From NCBI RefSeq assembly GCF_003957255.1, contig NZ_QDIE01000009.1, positions 1-61,177 on the forward strand: 61,177 nucleotides of DNA, in the 5' to 3' direction. Both the position numbers and the translations under genes were made by a program. Shown one piece after another: positions 15,900 through 24,868 of the stretch; the stretch's first letter is position 1, and the number at the start of each line of letters is the position of its first letter. The notes below the pieces were generated by a model that was not told the DNA's origin, searched no databases, and saw only the letters and a list, made by a program, of their open reading frames with translations. This DNA comes from Actinotignum sanguinis. Its GTDB lineage: Bacteria; Actinomycetota; Actinomycetes; Actinomycetales; Actinomycetaceae.

Positions 15900-17396
15900 C
15901 TAAGCGCCGGGCTTGGCGAGGCGGTAACGCTGCTTCGGGCTCGTCTTCGGTTCGGTGCGCTGCACCTCACCCTCGGTAACCAGCGTATTAAGAACCGCTC
16001 GGGTGCCGCCCAGGCTAATTCCGGCAGCTCCGGCCAGTTCACGACTGGTGGCGCTGGCATGCGTGCGCAAATAGTCGAGAATACGTTCACGCGAGGAGGT
16101 CCCCGCAGCGGCACCCTGCTCCGCGGGTGTCATGCGGCGGCGCTCGAAAGTCAGACTAAAACTATCCAGACGGTCGACAGGCCGCGCGGGAGGAAGCATT
16201 TCCCGCTCCAGCTGAGTCATAATTTCCTGGTAGCCACTCCCCCGGTTTTCCGCCACAAAACCACCTTCTTCGAAGGGCGTAGATTCCAGCAACCGAGCCA
16301 GGAATTGATTCCGGGTGGAGGAGAGTCCGGTTGTACCTAGGGAATCAATGGTGACCGTGCCGAATAGCCCGCCCGGATTGATTACCTCCAAACGATCCGC
16401 GTAGAGGTTCAACTGCACCTGCGTACCGCGCGCCACCGGAGAATAATCGCGATGCATCAGCGCATTCGTGAGCGCCTCACGCACCGCAACGAGCGGATAA
16501 TCCACAAGGTCATGCCGGAAAGCACCGCGCACCACGCCACCCACGCGCATATTTTTTGCGACGACGCCGACACCGTCGGCCACCAGGCTCGGAATGGGAC
16601 CCGCCAGAGTCCCCGAGTCCAGATGCCGCTGCCCGGAAAGCGAGGAAGCTTTCGTTGATCCCGGATATACCGCGTAGGTGACCGTGAGGCGCGGGAAGAA
16701 TTCCTGGGGATAGGTGCCGAGGCAGAGGAGGCCTGCAAGGGTGGGATGGAGCTTCCCGTCCACGCCCGTGCCGATAATACGCAACTGTGCCATCGCGGTT
16801 TCGTCCGGTAGTTTCCCGAAAATGCGCGGATGGTTGAGACGTTCGCGTTCCAGAACCGCGTGGACTAAATCATCATCGAGGGAGTCGAGGCCGGCTTCTT
16901 CCACCAGGTCGGTATCCCAATGCGGTTGTGTTTTGTTTTCCAGGAGGCGATCAATTTCGTAGGCGGATAGTTTGCGATCACCGTCGCCGGTGCGAATGAA
17001 GGAACCGCCGTATACATTGCGGGCGGTGACGTAGCAGGGTTTATCTCGTGGCTGGAGCGGTGGGATAACGGCCATGACCAGCGTGATGTCCCCGTACGGA
17101 ACCATGGAAATATCCGCGCGCACCGGCGGCGTGAGGTTATCGCTACACACACCCGCGAGCGCATCATAGATTCGTGTTGCTGAGAAATGAGGAACCGGTG
17201 TGAAACCATGCGCCTCATCAAGCCCAAGAACAATCAAACCGCCTGATCCATTGCTGAATGCCGAGAGCGTCTCCACAATACTTTTCGGCAAGCCATGCGC
17301 GGCTGCTTTCACCTCGATGCGCTGAGAATCGCGCCCTTGCTGGCGAAAATCTGCAACAAGGCGGTCCGTTTCCTCGCTTGTTGTGGGGATGTGCAT
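15900..17396 (-). CDS. AlbA_2/Schlafen-type ATP-binding transcriptional regulator
   Basis: This 498-residue protein has an N-terminal AlbA_2 (Schlafen-like) domain (about 15-130, with IEVKAAA, SAFSNGSGG and LGLDE), a middle region, a GHKL-like ATPase segment (about 290-345, with REALTNALMHRDY and VINPGGLFG), and a C-terminal winged helix (about 440-498). This architecture is found in predicted transcriptional regulators whose ligands are mostly unknown. A 70-bp array of AACACTCA half-sites lies 15 bp upstream of the start and is repeated about 200 bp further up, which suggests self-regulation. Confidence 0.85.
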   Translation of the reverse strand: MHIPTTSEETDRLVADFRQQGRDSQRIEVKAAAHGLPKSIVETLSAFSNGSGGLIVLGLDEAHGFTPVPHFSATRIYDALAGVCSDNLTPPVRADISMVPYGDITLVMAVIPPLQPRDKPCYVTARNVYGGSFIRTGDGDRKLSAYEIDRLLENKTQPHWDTDLVEEAGLDSLDDDLVHAVLERERLNHPRIFGKLPDETAMAQLRIIGTGVDGKLHPTLAGLLCLGTYPQEFFPRLTVTYAVYPGSTKASSLSGQRHLDSGTLAGPIPSLVADGVGVVAKNMRVGGVVRGAFRHDLVDYPLVAVREALTNALMHRDYSPVARGTQVQLNLYADRLEVINPGGLFGTVTIDSLGTTGLSSTRNQFLARLLESTPFEEGGFVAENRGSGYQEIMTQLEREMLPPARPVDRLDSFSLTFERRRMTPAEQGAAAGTSSRERILDYLRTHASATSRELAGAAGISLGGTRAVLNTLVTEGEVQRTEPKTSPKQRYRLAKPGA

Positions 17397-17410
17397 ACTG
17401 CCATCCTACG

Positions 17411-17480
17411 AACTCTCAACTTAACACTCAACTCAACACTCATGTATGTGAGTGTTAAGTTGAGTGTTGGGATGAGTGTT
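17411..17480. promoter_or_regulatory. Six-half-site operator, copy 1
   Basis: Three direct half-sites AACTCTCA/AACACTCA/AACACTCA start at 17411, 17423 and 17435. Three inverted ones (TGAGTGTT) start at 17449, 17461 and 17473. All are on a 12-bp period around a central 6-bp gap (TGTATG). The site sits between the regulator gene start (17396) and its probable promoter. Confidence 0.75.
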
Positions 17481-17613
17481 ACCGGCACGTATTACGTAAC
17501 CGGCTCGCGAGCGCGAAAAATCTGGCTATAGTCGATTTGACCTGGTCATTTAGCGCCTTATCCGCCCTCTCATCCATTCCTAACCCAAGTAAAAATCTGG
17601 GCGCACCCGCAAG

Positions 17614-17669
17614 CTCTCAACTTAACACTCAACTCAACACTCATGTATGTGAGTGTTGAGTTGAGTGTT
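17614..17669. promoter_or_regulatory. Multi-half-site operator, copy 2
   Basis: Half-sites AACACTCA at 17624 and 17636 and TGAGTGTT at 17650 and 17662 repeat copy 1 almost exactly: one difference in 56 bp, offset by 201 bp. A degenerate half-site lies at 17612. There is no gene between the two copies. Confidence 0.7.
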
Positions 17670-17750
17670 CCGGCGCGGTGGGCAGCGGCGCGTGTAACAG
17701 AAGGGCCAGCGGAGCGGGCAGCAATGGAGCGGGCGGCGGCGCGGACATAC

Positions 17751-17783
17751 AAAAGCGGGGTGGCACTTGAGTACCACCCCGCT
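17751..17783 (-). terminator. Rho-independent terminator of the cyclophilin gene
   Basis: The minus strand reads AGCGGGGTGG, a 10-base loop, CCACCCCGCT, then TTTTGT. The perfect 10-bp stem lies 30 bp after the cyclophilin stop codon. Confidence 0.85.
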
Positions 17784-17812
17784 CATCACGTATGCGGAAA
17801 CTTCGCTATTAC

Positions 17813-18334
17813 TTAGTCGATAACCTCGACGGAGGAAATCACCACGTCATTGAGCGGGCGATCATTCCCTCCGGTGGGAACCGCGGCGATCTTATCCACA
17901 ACCTTGACGGATTCCTCATCGGCTACCTTCCCGAAGATGGTGTGCTTGCCAAGCAGCCACGGGGTGGGGGCCACCGTGATGAAGAACTGCGACCCGTTGG
18001 TGCCCTTGCCGAAGCGGGTGCCGGCATTGGCCATGGCCAGCACGTAGGGGGCGTCAAAGTTGAGGCCGGGGGCGATTTCGTCGTCGAACGTGTAACCGGG
18101 ACCACCGGTGCCGTTACCGAGCGGATCCCCGCCCTGAATCATGAAACCGGAGATCACGCGGTGGAAGATCGTTCCGTTGTACAGCGGATCGGTCGAAGCC
18201 TGACCGGTGGCGGGATTGGTCCATTCGCGTTCACCGCGAGCTAGTCCGGTGAAATTAGCGACCGTTTCGGGCGCTTCGTTCGGGAAGAGTTCGACGCGAA
18301 TATCGCCTTCGCTTGTGTGAAAAATTGCTTCCAT
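17813..18334 (-). CDS. Peptidyl-prolyl cis-trans isomerase (cyclophilin type)
   Basis: This 173-residue cyclophilin has no signal peptide, so it is probably cytoplasmic. Family motifs present are FHRVISGFMIQGGDP (active-site Arg), GxGxGGPGYTFDDE, ANAGTRFGKGTNGSQFFIT and LGKHTIFGKV. I chose the ATG giving MEAIFHTSEGDI, where similarity to the family begins; the longer frame adds 22 residues with no family resemblance. The gene stands alone with its own terminator. Confidence 0.93.
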   Translation of the reverse strand: MEAIFHTSEGDIRVELFPNEAPETVANFTGLARGEREWTNPATGQASTDPLYNGTIFHRVISGFMIQGGDPLGNGTGGPGYTFDDEIAPGLNFDAPYVLAMANAGTRFGKGTNGSQFFITVAPTPWLLGKHTIFGKVADEESVKVVDKIAAVPTGGNDRPLNDVVISSVEVID

Positions 18335-18478
18335 GCGCTCAAGTCTCGCACACCTCATGGTTTTATGCCACGCGAAAAGCAAACGTGATTCAAGTGACAA
18401 ATAGGGTGCGAAAAGTGAAACAATAGAGGGGTACTCAATCGCAGGAAAATTCTGTGGTTCAACGGTAGGAGGTCAACG

Positions 18479-19417
18479 ATGGCTTGTGGACGAAGCCGCG
18501 CGGACAAGCGGGCCAAGAAAGCGCAGCGGGAGGTTGACGCCATTATGGCGAAGATCGATGACCTGCGCGGCCAGGCCGAACGCACCGCAAAGAAAGCCCA
18601 GCTCAAGGGGAAGCGGCACCAAAAGAAGTGGGAACATAAGGCGAAGAGCGCCGCTTCTGATTTCCAGGATTACGCGAAGCAGGCTGGTGAACGCCTGAGC
18701 GATTACGCAAATCAAGGTTACGAATGGGCGGCACCACGCGCCCAGGAACTAGCCGAGAAGGCGAAGCCTTACGTGGAGCAGGCGAAGTCGGTGGGCAGCG
18801 ATCTTGCGGAGAAGGCCAAGCCCTACGTGGAGCAGGCTCGCGATAATGCGTCGGAATTCGTGGAGAACGTCCGTAACGATTACCTCCCGCGCGCCCAGCG
18901 CGCCCTGCATGCTGCCGCTGAGGCAGCCAAGGGGGAAGGCACGGTGGCCGAACGCGGTCAGAAGATCGCGCGGGTGGCTTCGCGCGAGATTCAGACTCCC
19001 GAACCGGTGAAGAAGTCCCGCCGGAAGGGCCGGGTTATCGGCACTATCGCACTGGTCGGCGGCCTCGGGGTTGCGGTCTACTACCTGTGGAAGCGCTCCC
19101 AGCCCACGGAAGATCCTTGGGCGGAAGCCTATTGGGAGGATGTGGACGGCGTGAAGGCTCCCGCGGAAGATACCGCCAAGGCCGGTGCCGAGGAAGTTGC
19201 GGAAACTGCGGAACATGTTGTGGACGACGCCGCAAGCGCAGCTGAGGACGTAGCCGATAAGGCCAAGCGTGCTGGCTCCCGGGCGGAGGACGCCGTCAAG
19301 GAGGGCGCCCACGAAGCCAAGGATGCGGCTGAGGACTTAGCTGATAAGGCCAAGGAAGCCGCACAGCACGCGGCTGACCAGGCCAAGGATATCGTCGAAG
19401 ATATCGCGGAGAAGTAG
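18479..19417 (+). CDS. Lys/Ala-rich helical membrane protein of unknown function
   Basis: This 312-residue protein has two long charged, Ala-rich arms flanking one membrane helix (about 187-206, VIGTIALVGGLGVAVYYLW). The first arm contains a near-duplicate LAEKAKPYVEQA and 11/22-residue amphipathic periodicity of the apolipoprotein or LEA type. The second arm is acidic, rich in AEDVADKA-like units, and gives a coiled or extended helix. The ATG follows AGGAGG closely. No enzymatic domain is seen. A stress or envelope scaffold role is possible but unproven. Confidence 0.75.
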   Translation: MACGRSRADKRAKKAQREVDAIMAKIDDLRGQAERTAKKAQLKGKRHQKKWEHKAKSAASDFQDYAKQAGERLSDYANQGYEWAAPRAQELAEKAKPYVEQAKSVGSDLAEKAKPYVEQARDNASEFVENVRNDYLPRAQRALHAAAEAAKGEGTVAERGQKIARVASREIQTPEPVKKSRRKGRVIGTIALVGGLGVAVYYLWKRSQPTEDPWAEAYWEDVDGVKAPAEDTAKAGAEEVAETAEHVVDDAASAAEDVADKAKRAGSRAEDAVKEGAHEAKDAAEDLADKAKEAAQHAADQAKDIVEDIAEK

Positions 19418-19478
19418 AGCTTTCGCAACAGGCTCACACTTTCGCGAAATTAATAAGGGCAGCACTAGCGTGAACGGC

Positions 19479-19513
19479 GGCGCGGCTCGGGCATGAACGG
19501 CCCGGGCCGCGCC
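19479..19513. terminator. GC-rich hairpin between convergent genes
   Basis: Arms GGCGCGGCTCGGGC and GCCCGGGCCGCGCC pair with one G-T wobble around a 7-base loop, between the convergent genes ending at 19417 and 19520. There is no T tract. Confidence 0.5.
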
Positions 19514-19519
19514 GTCCTG

Positions 19520-20566
19520 CTACTCGGCCGCGGCCAGCAGTTCCTTGACCCGCGGGATCACCTCGGTACCGAAGAGTTCAATAGAGGAAAGATTCTGCTC
19601 ATGGGGCTGCGAGCCGTAGGAGACCTTCAGGTCATAGCGGGTGGCTCCCAGTTCACGCATCCCGGTGGCGATTTTACGGGCCACCGTTTCCGGGGATCCC
19701 ACCGCCATCGCCCCGTTCTGCACCTCGTAGAGGAAAGCCTCCCGCGAGGGCGGGCGCCAGCCGCGCTCCCGCCCTATCCGGGAATTTGTTTCCACGTAGT
19801 AGTCGAAGAAGTCAGCCACGGCTTCCTCATCGGTGCGAGCAACATACCCGTACGAGTGGTAGCCGACTTCAGCTGCGCCGTCGTTCCCGAACTGTTCCCA
19901 GGCGCGCCGATACAAATCCGTGAACGGAACAAAACGTGAGGTGGGGCCGCCAATAATGGCGAGCATGAGCGGCAGCTTGTAATGTGCCGCGCGCACCACC
20001 GATTCCGGGCTGCCGCCCACGGCGACCCAGGTGGGCAGTGGACCGTGTTCGAGTGGTGGGTAGAGCGTCACGGCGTTCAGCGCTTGGGTGTGGTGCCCGC
20101 CCTTCCAGGTGACGGGTTGGCCGTTGCGGGCGAGGAGCTCCGTGAGCAGGGAGAGTTTTTCGTTGAAGAGATCCTCGTAATCGGCCAGGTTGTAGCCGTA
20201 CAGCGGGAAAGATTCGGTGAAGGAACCGCGGCCCACCATGAGTTCGGCGCGGCCGTTGGAAAGGGCATCCACGGTGGCGAAACGTTCGACCACCCGGACC
20301 GGATCGTCTGAACTGAGGACGGTCACCGCGGAGGAGAGGCGGATGCGTTGCGTGCGTGTGGCGATCGCGGCGAGGACCACATCGGGGGCGGGGATTGCGT
20401 AATCGTCGCGATGATGTTCACCGATATTGAAAATGTCGACGCCGACTTCTTCGGCGCGCACCGCTTCGGCCACCACATTGCGCACCACCTGAGCGTGGCT
20501 GAGCTTGGTGCCGGAGGGATCGGCAGTGACATCGCCAAAAGTATCGATTCCGAAGGTGTAGGTCAT
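19520..20566 (-). CDS. LLM class flavin-dependent oxidoreductase
   Basis: This 348-residue bacterial luciferase-like monooxygenase has the TIM-barrel family pattern: FGIDTFGDVT at the start, NIGEHHRDDYAIP, SSAVTVLSSDDPVRVVERFAT-type sequence and GRAELMVGRGSF. It should bind FMN or F420; the substrate is not deducible. The ATG follows AAAGGAC. No operon partner is apparent, as the next gene on this strand starts about 100 bp upstream. Confidence 0.88.
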   Translation of the reverse strand: MTYTFGIDTFGDVTADPSGTKLSHAQVVRNVVAEAVRAEEVGVDIFNIGEHHRDDYAIPAPDVVLAAIATRTQRIRLSSAVTVLSSDDPVRVVERFATVDALSNGRAELMVGRGSFTESFPLYGYNLADYEDLFNEKLSLLTELLARNGQPVTWKGGHHTQALNAVTLYPPLEHGPLPTWVAVGGSPESVVRAAHYKLPLMLAIIGGPTSRFVPFTDLYRRAWEQFGNDGAAEVGYHSYGYVARTDEEAVADFFDYYVETNSRIGRERGWRPPSREAFLYEVQNGAMAVGSPETVARKIATGMRELGATRYDLKVSYGSQPHEQNLSSIELFGTEVIPRVKELLAAAE

Positions 20567-20668
20567 ATCAGGTCCTTTCGAGGGCCGGGTGAGATCCGGT
20601 GGGTCGGGGCCACGCGGCCGGGCTGCGCTTCGCCGCAGAACCAGCCGGAGCCACCCACTGATTGAATC

Positions 20669-21298
20669 CTACACTACTTGACCGAAAAGCGCTCCCATCC
20701 CGAAAGTGAGGGCGAGACCGAGGGTACCGCCCACGGCGGTGCGGATGGTGGGGTGCAGCGGCGGGACTTGGCCGATCCACGCGGCGATCCAACCGGTGAG
20801 CGCCAGCGCGGCAATGGTGACCACGAAACAGAGCGGGGCGATGGCGCCGAGCGGGGCGAGCAAGCTGGCGGCGAAGGGAACCGCGCCACCGGCAAGGAAG
20901 GAGAAGAAAGAAGAGAAGGCCGCACCGACGGGGGAGACGATGTCATGTTCCGTGGCATGTTCCACTTCATGTTCCGCGCCCGGTGTGCCTACCCCGGCGC
21001 GCCAACACGCTACACCCGCCCGGCGCCGCAGTGCGTCAAGTTCCGCATCACGCTGGGAGGAAACGGAAATGTATTCACCGAGCGCCATGGATACTGCGCC
21101 ACCAATGAGGGCGGCGAGCCCGGCCAGCAGAATCGCGGTGCTCGAGGCCCGCGCGCCACCCATGGCGATCACCACCGCGGCCACGGAGACGATTCCGTCG
21201 TTCGCGCCGAGCACCCCGGCCCGCAGCCGGTTCATCGCTTCGGCACCCAACACACCCGGGATACCCGGCGTGACATCGGGAGACTTTAGGAGACCCAT
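20669..21298 (-). CDS. VIT1/CCC1-family metal transporter, short form
   Basis: This membrane protein of about 209 residues has VIT signatures: LRAGVLGANDGIVS, SMALGEYISVSSQRDAE and a C-terminal three-helix hydrophobic region. VIT proteins move Fe2+ or Mn2+ across membranes. The stretch between SQRDAE and the third helix, where the cytosolic metal-binding helices normally lie, is only about 40 residues and His/Glu-rich (HEVEHATEHD). It may be reduced. The start is uncertain: upstream ATGs would add up to 29 residues and none has a strong ribosome-binding site. Confidence 0.75.
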   Translation of the reverse strand: MGLLKSPDVTPGIPGVLGAEAMNRLRAGVLGANDGIVSVAAVVIAMGGARASSTAILLAGLAALIGGAVSMALGEYISVSSQRDAELDALRRRAGVACWRAGVGTPGAEHEVEHATEHDIVSPVGAAFSSFFSFLAGGAVPFAASLLAPLGAIAPLCFVVTIAALALTGWIAAWIGQVPPLHPTIRTAVGGTLGLALTFGMGALFGQVV

Positions 21299-21432
21299 GT
21301 CCCCATGCTTGAATTGACATGCTTCAATTGCACACTTCTCCACAACTACGCCCTCCATTGATCGCACTTCTACCCCTATTGTCATGCGGGAGTTGCGGAA
21401 AAGATAGGAAGGTCAGGCTACACTCACTTAGA

Positions 21433-21438
21433 TATAAT
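21433..21438 (+). promoter_or_regulatory. Consensus -10 element
   Basis: A perfect TATAAT in TAGATATAATGG is followed by about 150 nt of leader before the probable start at 21596. An in-frame ATG at 21437 overlaps this hexamer and so is unlikely to be translated. The leader contains a tandem 11-mer (GATCGGTTGCG twice, 21486-21507). Confidence 0.5.
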
Positions 21439-21595
21439 GGCTTTTATTTTTGGAGTGCTGGCGAGGCGCTGGTGGGTCATTGGCCGATCGGTTGCGGATC
21501 GGTTGCGGAGCGGCGCGTATCGCTGCTTGCCGTGGCCACACAAGAGGGCCCGCAGCCGCGGGAATACTTCGACGCAGCCTTTCCGTTCTTTCTTC

Positions 21596-22270
21596 ATGAA
21601 CACCACTGCGGATAAAGATCTGATCGGCCTGCTGGGGGCGGGCAAGCTTGGCACCGCTATCGGGCGCTTGGCCGCGGAGGCGGGTTTCCCGCTGGCGGTG
21701 AGTGTGCGCGCGGGTAATCCGCTCTACGATCTCACTTTGCCCACGTTGCTGCCAACGGCTCGCCTGGTGCCTTTCGAGGAGCTGGCCCGCACGGCGAATA
21801 TTTTGATTTTGGCGCTACCGCAGCCTGCGCTTGCCTCGATTGATTTGAGCGGGGTGCGCGGCGTTGTTGTTGATGCCACGAATGCGTGGGAGGCGACCGA
21901 TGGCGCCGCGGCCAACGGCACATCGAATACCAGCGCCGCGCCTGCCCGGCACACCACCGCCGCGCTGCAAGCGCGTTATCCGGAGCTGGCTATCGTCAAG
22001 AGTCTTAATCACGCGGGGTATACGGAGTTGAGTGCGGAGGCACGCCCGCATGGAGCACCGGCACGGCGCACGGTGGGCGTTGCGGGGGACGACGCCGCCG
22101 CGCGTTCCCGGGTGGCTGCTTTTATCGATGCGATTGGTTTTGATCCGGTGGAGCTTAGCGCCGAGCATGCCCCGCTGCTGGAGCCGGGCGGCGTTGCTTT
22201 CGGGCAGCGCCTGGAGTTGGCCGATTGGCCGGTGGATATTGTGGCGGTGCCTCGCGAGCGCCGCGGTTAG
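21596..22270 (+). CDS. NADPH-dependent F420 reductase-like NAD(P)-binding protein
   Basis: This 224-residue Rossmann protein resembles the FNO/NpcB-like family. The dinucleotide motif is GLLGAGKLGTAIGRLA near the N-terminus, followed by VVVDATNAW and VKSLNHAGYTEL. It would transfer hydride between NADPH and a partner such as F420. No F420-biosynthesis gene is visible here, and the LLM oxidoreductase nearby could equally use FMN. The chosen start has no clear ribosome-binding site; an upstream ATG at 21437 would sit in the -10 element. Confidence 0.72.
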   Translation: MNTTADKDLIGLLGAGKLGTAIGRLAAEAGFPLAVSVRAGNPLYDLTLPTLLPTARLVPFEELARTANILILALPQPALASIDLSGVRGVVVDATNAWEATDGAAANGTSNTSAAPARHTTAALQARYPELAIVKSLNHAGYTELSAEARPHGAPARRTVGVAGDDAAARSRVAAFIDAIGFDPVELSAEHAPLLEPGGVAFGQRLELADWPVDIVAVPRERRG

Positions 22271-22330
22271 GATCGGCTGCGGAAAATCCTGAGCGGCACG
22301 CTGCTGGGGTGCCCCTATATATGCGCGCAG

Positions 22331-23545
22331 CTAGGGACGCATCCCTACGTTGATGAGAGGCGGGGTGCCGGAGGTGGCGCCGTCGTACACAAGGTAGTAG
22401 GTGTAGTCCGCTAGACCGTTCTCAACTCCCGGGTTATCCACGGAAAAGACGCAGAGAATATCGGTGGGGCGCGGTTTGATATCGCCTTCACCGGGCACTT
22501 TTCCATCAAAGCGGTCGGTTTCCCTCACGTACCCGCCGGTGTCTTTCACATGCCCGCCGCTGACTGCGGTGCTCAGGGGTTCGCGCGCGTTGCACCCACG
22601 GAAGACGGGGTGCGCGGCAGCGGAGGCGGTGCGTTGTTCTTCGTCCGCAAGGCGCGGATCGCTGATGAGTTCGGGGAGCAGATTTTCCCATTCTGAGCCC
22701 GCCGTGGCGAGGGTGCGCCGGTCGGCCTGGGCGCGTTCTTCGGAGGGTGCGGTGACGGAATGCCCGTACTCGAACTGGAAGGACACCTCCCCCGTTTGCA
22801 CGAACTGACTGCCGTTCCACACGAAGTTCACGGTGGTGGAATGCGGCGGATACGCGCGTTCCATGGTTCGCGTCACGCCACCGACGGGCGTATAGGACGT
22901 GTACGTAATCCGCGCCTGGCCGGCCTCAAAATCCATGGAGCTCACGTTGAAGGACCACAGGCCGTCATAATCTTGGGTGATATGGGTGCCGCGGATACCC
23001 TGTTCCGCACCCCACTGGTGGTTGCCAATAGAAGAAACGAGCCTGAGGTTCGCGTCATAAATCCCGATGGCACCGATGGCAGGATCGCCCACCCCGCAGG
23101 ACATCGCGACCGCGCGATATTCCACGCCTCCCAGCACCAGCGGCTCAGTGAGGTAAATGGTGCCTGGCTGCATCCCCGTTTGACGGTCTGGAAGAATCTT
23201 CCCGTGCGCTACCGTGACGGGCGCGGGCGGGTTGCGTTTGCTGTAACACACGTCCGGAAGGATATAGGTTCCGTTGCGCATTTCTTTATCCGTGGGACCG
23301 GGCACCGGCGTGGGACTTGGTTCCGCGCTTGGGTACGACGACGCAGCTGCTGCTCCGCCCGCTTCAGACGATGCCGTTGCGCTAGCCGAGGGGCCCGCTG
23401 CCGGAGTTGAGGAAGTTCTCCCGTTGAACCACCACCAGAGCCCTCCGGCCAGGCCAAGCGCAAGGACGAGAAGCGCCGCGATCAGGGACGTGCGAGTGGC
23501 ACGACCGCGCGGTTCTTGCTGAGTTGGGGCTCCGTTGTCGCTCAT
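22331..23545 (-). CDS. Membrane-anchored extracytoplasmic protein of unknown function
   Basis: This 404-residue protein has a short cytoplasmic N-terminus, one membrane helix (about 20-40), a Ser/Ala/Pro-rich spacer (about 45-85) and a roughly 310-residue outer domain. Four cysteines lie in DVCYSKRN, AMSCGVGD, FRGCNARE and DILCVFS, so two disulfides are possible. I do not recognise the outer domain. The gene is alone, about 80 bp from the convergent end of the LacI-type regulator gene transcribed on the same strand. Confidence 0.7.
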   Translation of the reverse strand: MSDNGAPTQQEPRGRATRTSLIAALLVLALGLAGGLWWWFNGRTSSTPAAGPSASATASSEAGGAAAASSYPSAEPSPTPVPGPTDKEMRNGTYILPDVCYSKRNPPAPVTVAHGKILPDRQTGMQPGTIYLTEPLVLGGVEYRAVAMSCGVGDPAIGAIGIYDANLRLVSSIGNHQWGAEQGIRGTHITQDYDGLWSFNVSSMDFEAGQARITYTSYTPVGGVTRTMERAYPPHSTTVNFVWNGSQFVQTGEVSFQFEYGHSVTAPSEERAQADRRTLATAGSEWENLLPELISDPRLADEEQRTASAAAHPVFRGCNAREPLSTAVSGGHVKDTGGYVRETDRFDGKVPGEGDIKPRPTDILCVFSVDNPGVENGLADYTYYLVYDGATSGTPPLINVGMRP

Positions 23546-23624
23546 GCCATCAGTTTACCCGGTGCCTACGACATGTTTTTTGGCGGGAATGGTTGCCTAC
23601 ACATGGGCACCGCAAACTCCGTAA

Positions 23625-24692
23625 TTACATAAGTTCAGGAGCAGGTGCGGTTGTGCTGCGGACAATGAGCTCGGTAGTGAGCTGAAGCGCTCCTCCCGTA
23701 TCAATACCTTTCCGAGCATCCAAAAGAGTACGGATCGAAAGAGCGCCCAACTGGCGAATGGGTTGACGTACCGTGGTGAGCTGGGGCGATGATGACCACG
23801 CCATAAGGGTGTCATCAAAGCCAATAACTGACAAATCCCGCGGAACTCGCAGACCGGTTGCTCGCGCAGCCTCGATTACTCCTAATGCAGACTGATCAGA
23901 TGCGGCAAAAACTGCAGTGGGCCATTGTGATCGAGGCTGGGTAAATAATTTACGTCCTGCCGTAAATCCCGACTCGAACGTGAAGCCTCCTTCAACAATA
24001 AGCGTGTCATCCACTGCCACACCAGCAATTTGATGCGCGGAAAGGTATCCCTGCATCCGGTCTTGCGAGGGGACAGATCGAGGCGGACCTGAAACAAATG
24101 CAATACGACGATGACCTAGAGAAAAGAGATACCCCGTGGCATCCTTGCCTCCACGCCAATTAGTCGCTCCAAGTTCACGCACACCTTTGGGAGGAACCTG
24201 GGGTGAATCAACGGAAACAATAGGAATATTGAGATCTTCAGCTAGTGATACAAGACCTTCGGAAATCGGTGCAGTTACGAGGACTATACCTAGGTACCCG
24301 CGCGATGCGATGAGCCTCAACCAATCCTCTGAGAGTGGTTCTATCGCGCGAGGTGTTAGAGGTGAATCATCCGGCGTCTCGTCTAATTGCCATACGGTCA
24401 ATCCGAAACCCATATGTTGGCTCTCCACAGCGGCCCCGGAAATGACTTCCATTGTATAAGGAGATTTAAGGGAATCTGACACTAGTGCGATATGCGGAAA
24501 TGTGGACGGCCCGCTCTGAGTAGAACGTAGGTATCCTAATTCTTCCGCCGCCGTTCGTACCGCGAGGCGCGTAGCAACCGAAACATCGGGGCGATCATTC
24601 AAAGCCTTGGACACTGTTGCGCGTGACAATCCTGTTTTCGCGGCTACATCATGAAGTGTCACCCGAGCACTCTGCACATTACTTTTTGACAC
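23625..24692 (-). CDS. LacI-family transcriptional regulator
   Basis: This 355-residue repressor has an N-terminal helix-turn-helix (TLHDVAAKTGLSRATVSKAL) and a periplasmic-binding-like ligand domain (about 60-350). The GTG start is fixed by AGGAGG seven bases before it. It is divergent from a sugar ABC transporter operon and two GH3 glycosidases, so it probably senses a beta-glucoside or related sugar. Two near-identical palindromes CGAAA(T/C)AGTTTCG at 24707 and 24869 are the likely operators. Confidence 0.92.
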   Translation of the reverse strand: MSKSNVQSARVTLHDVAAKTGLSRATVSKALNDRPDVSVATRLAVRTAAEELGYLRSTQSGPSTFPHIALVSDSLKSPYTMEVISGAAVESQHMGFGLTVWQLDETPDDSPLTPRAIEPLSEDWLRLIASRGYLGIVLVTAPISEGLVSLAEDLNIPIVSVDSPQVPPKGVRELGATNWRGGKDATGYLFSLGHRRIAFVSGPPRSVPSQDRMQGYLSAHQIAGVAVDDTLIVEGGFTFESGFTAGRKLFTQPRSQWPTAVFAASDQSALGVIEAARATGLRVPRDLSVIGFDDTLMAWSSSPQLTTVRQPIRQLGALSIRTLLDARKGIDTGGALQLTTELIVRSTTAPAPELM

Positions 24693-24706
24693 CGCACACC
24701 TCCTCT

Positions 24707-24719
24707 CGAAATAGTTTCG
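24707..24719. promoter_or_regulatory. LacI-type operator 1
   Basis: CGAAATAGTTTCG is a perfect dyad except for its central base and lies 15 bp before the regulator start, where it could act in autoregulation. Confidence 0.75.
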
Positions 24720-24868
24720 CACTTATGAATGGCAAAAAGCAAAGATATGCTCACCCATTTGAAAGAGTTTTCGTATTTTCTGGACTTTACCCTAAACAAA
24801 GTGTGAGTCACGTCTCTTGCGTTGGACTTTGTTTTCGATAGAAACTAAACATGTTGATGGTGGATTCG

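Noticed and set aside
21437-21595. Upstream extension of the F420-reductase-like gene
   Set aside because: Its ATG overlaps a TATAAT element, and the residues it adds show no Rossmann-family similarity.
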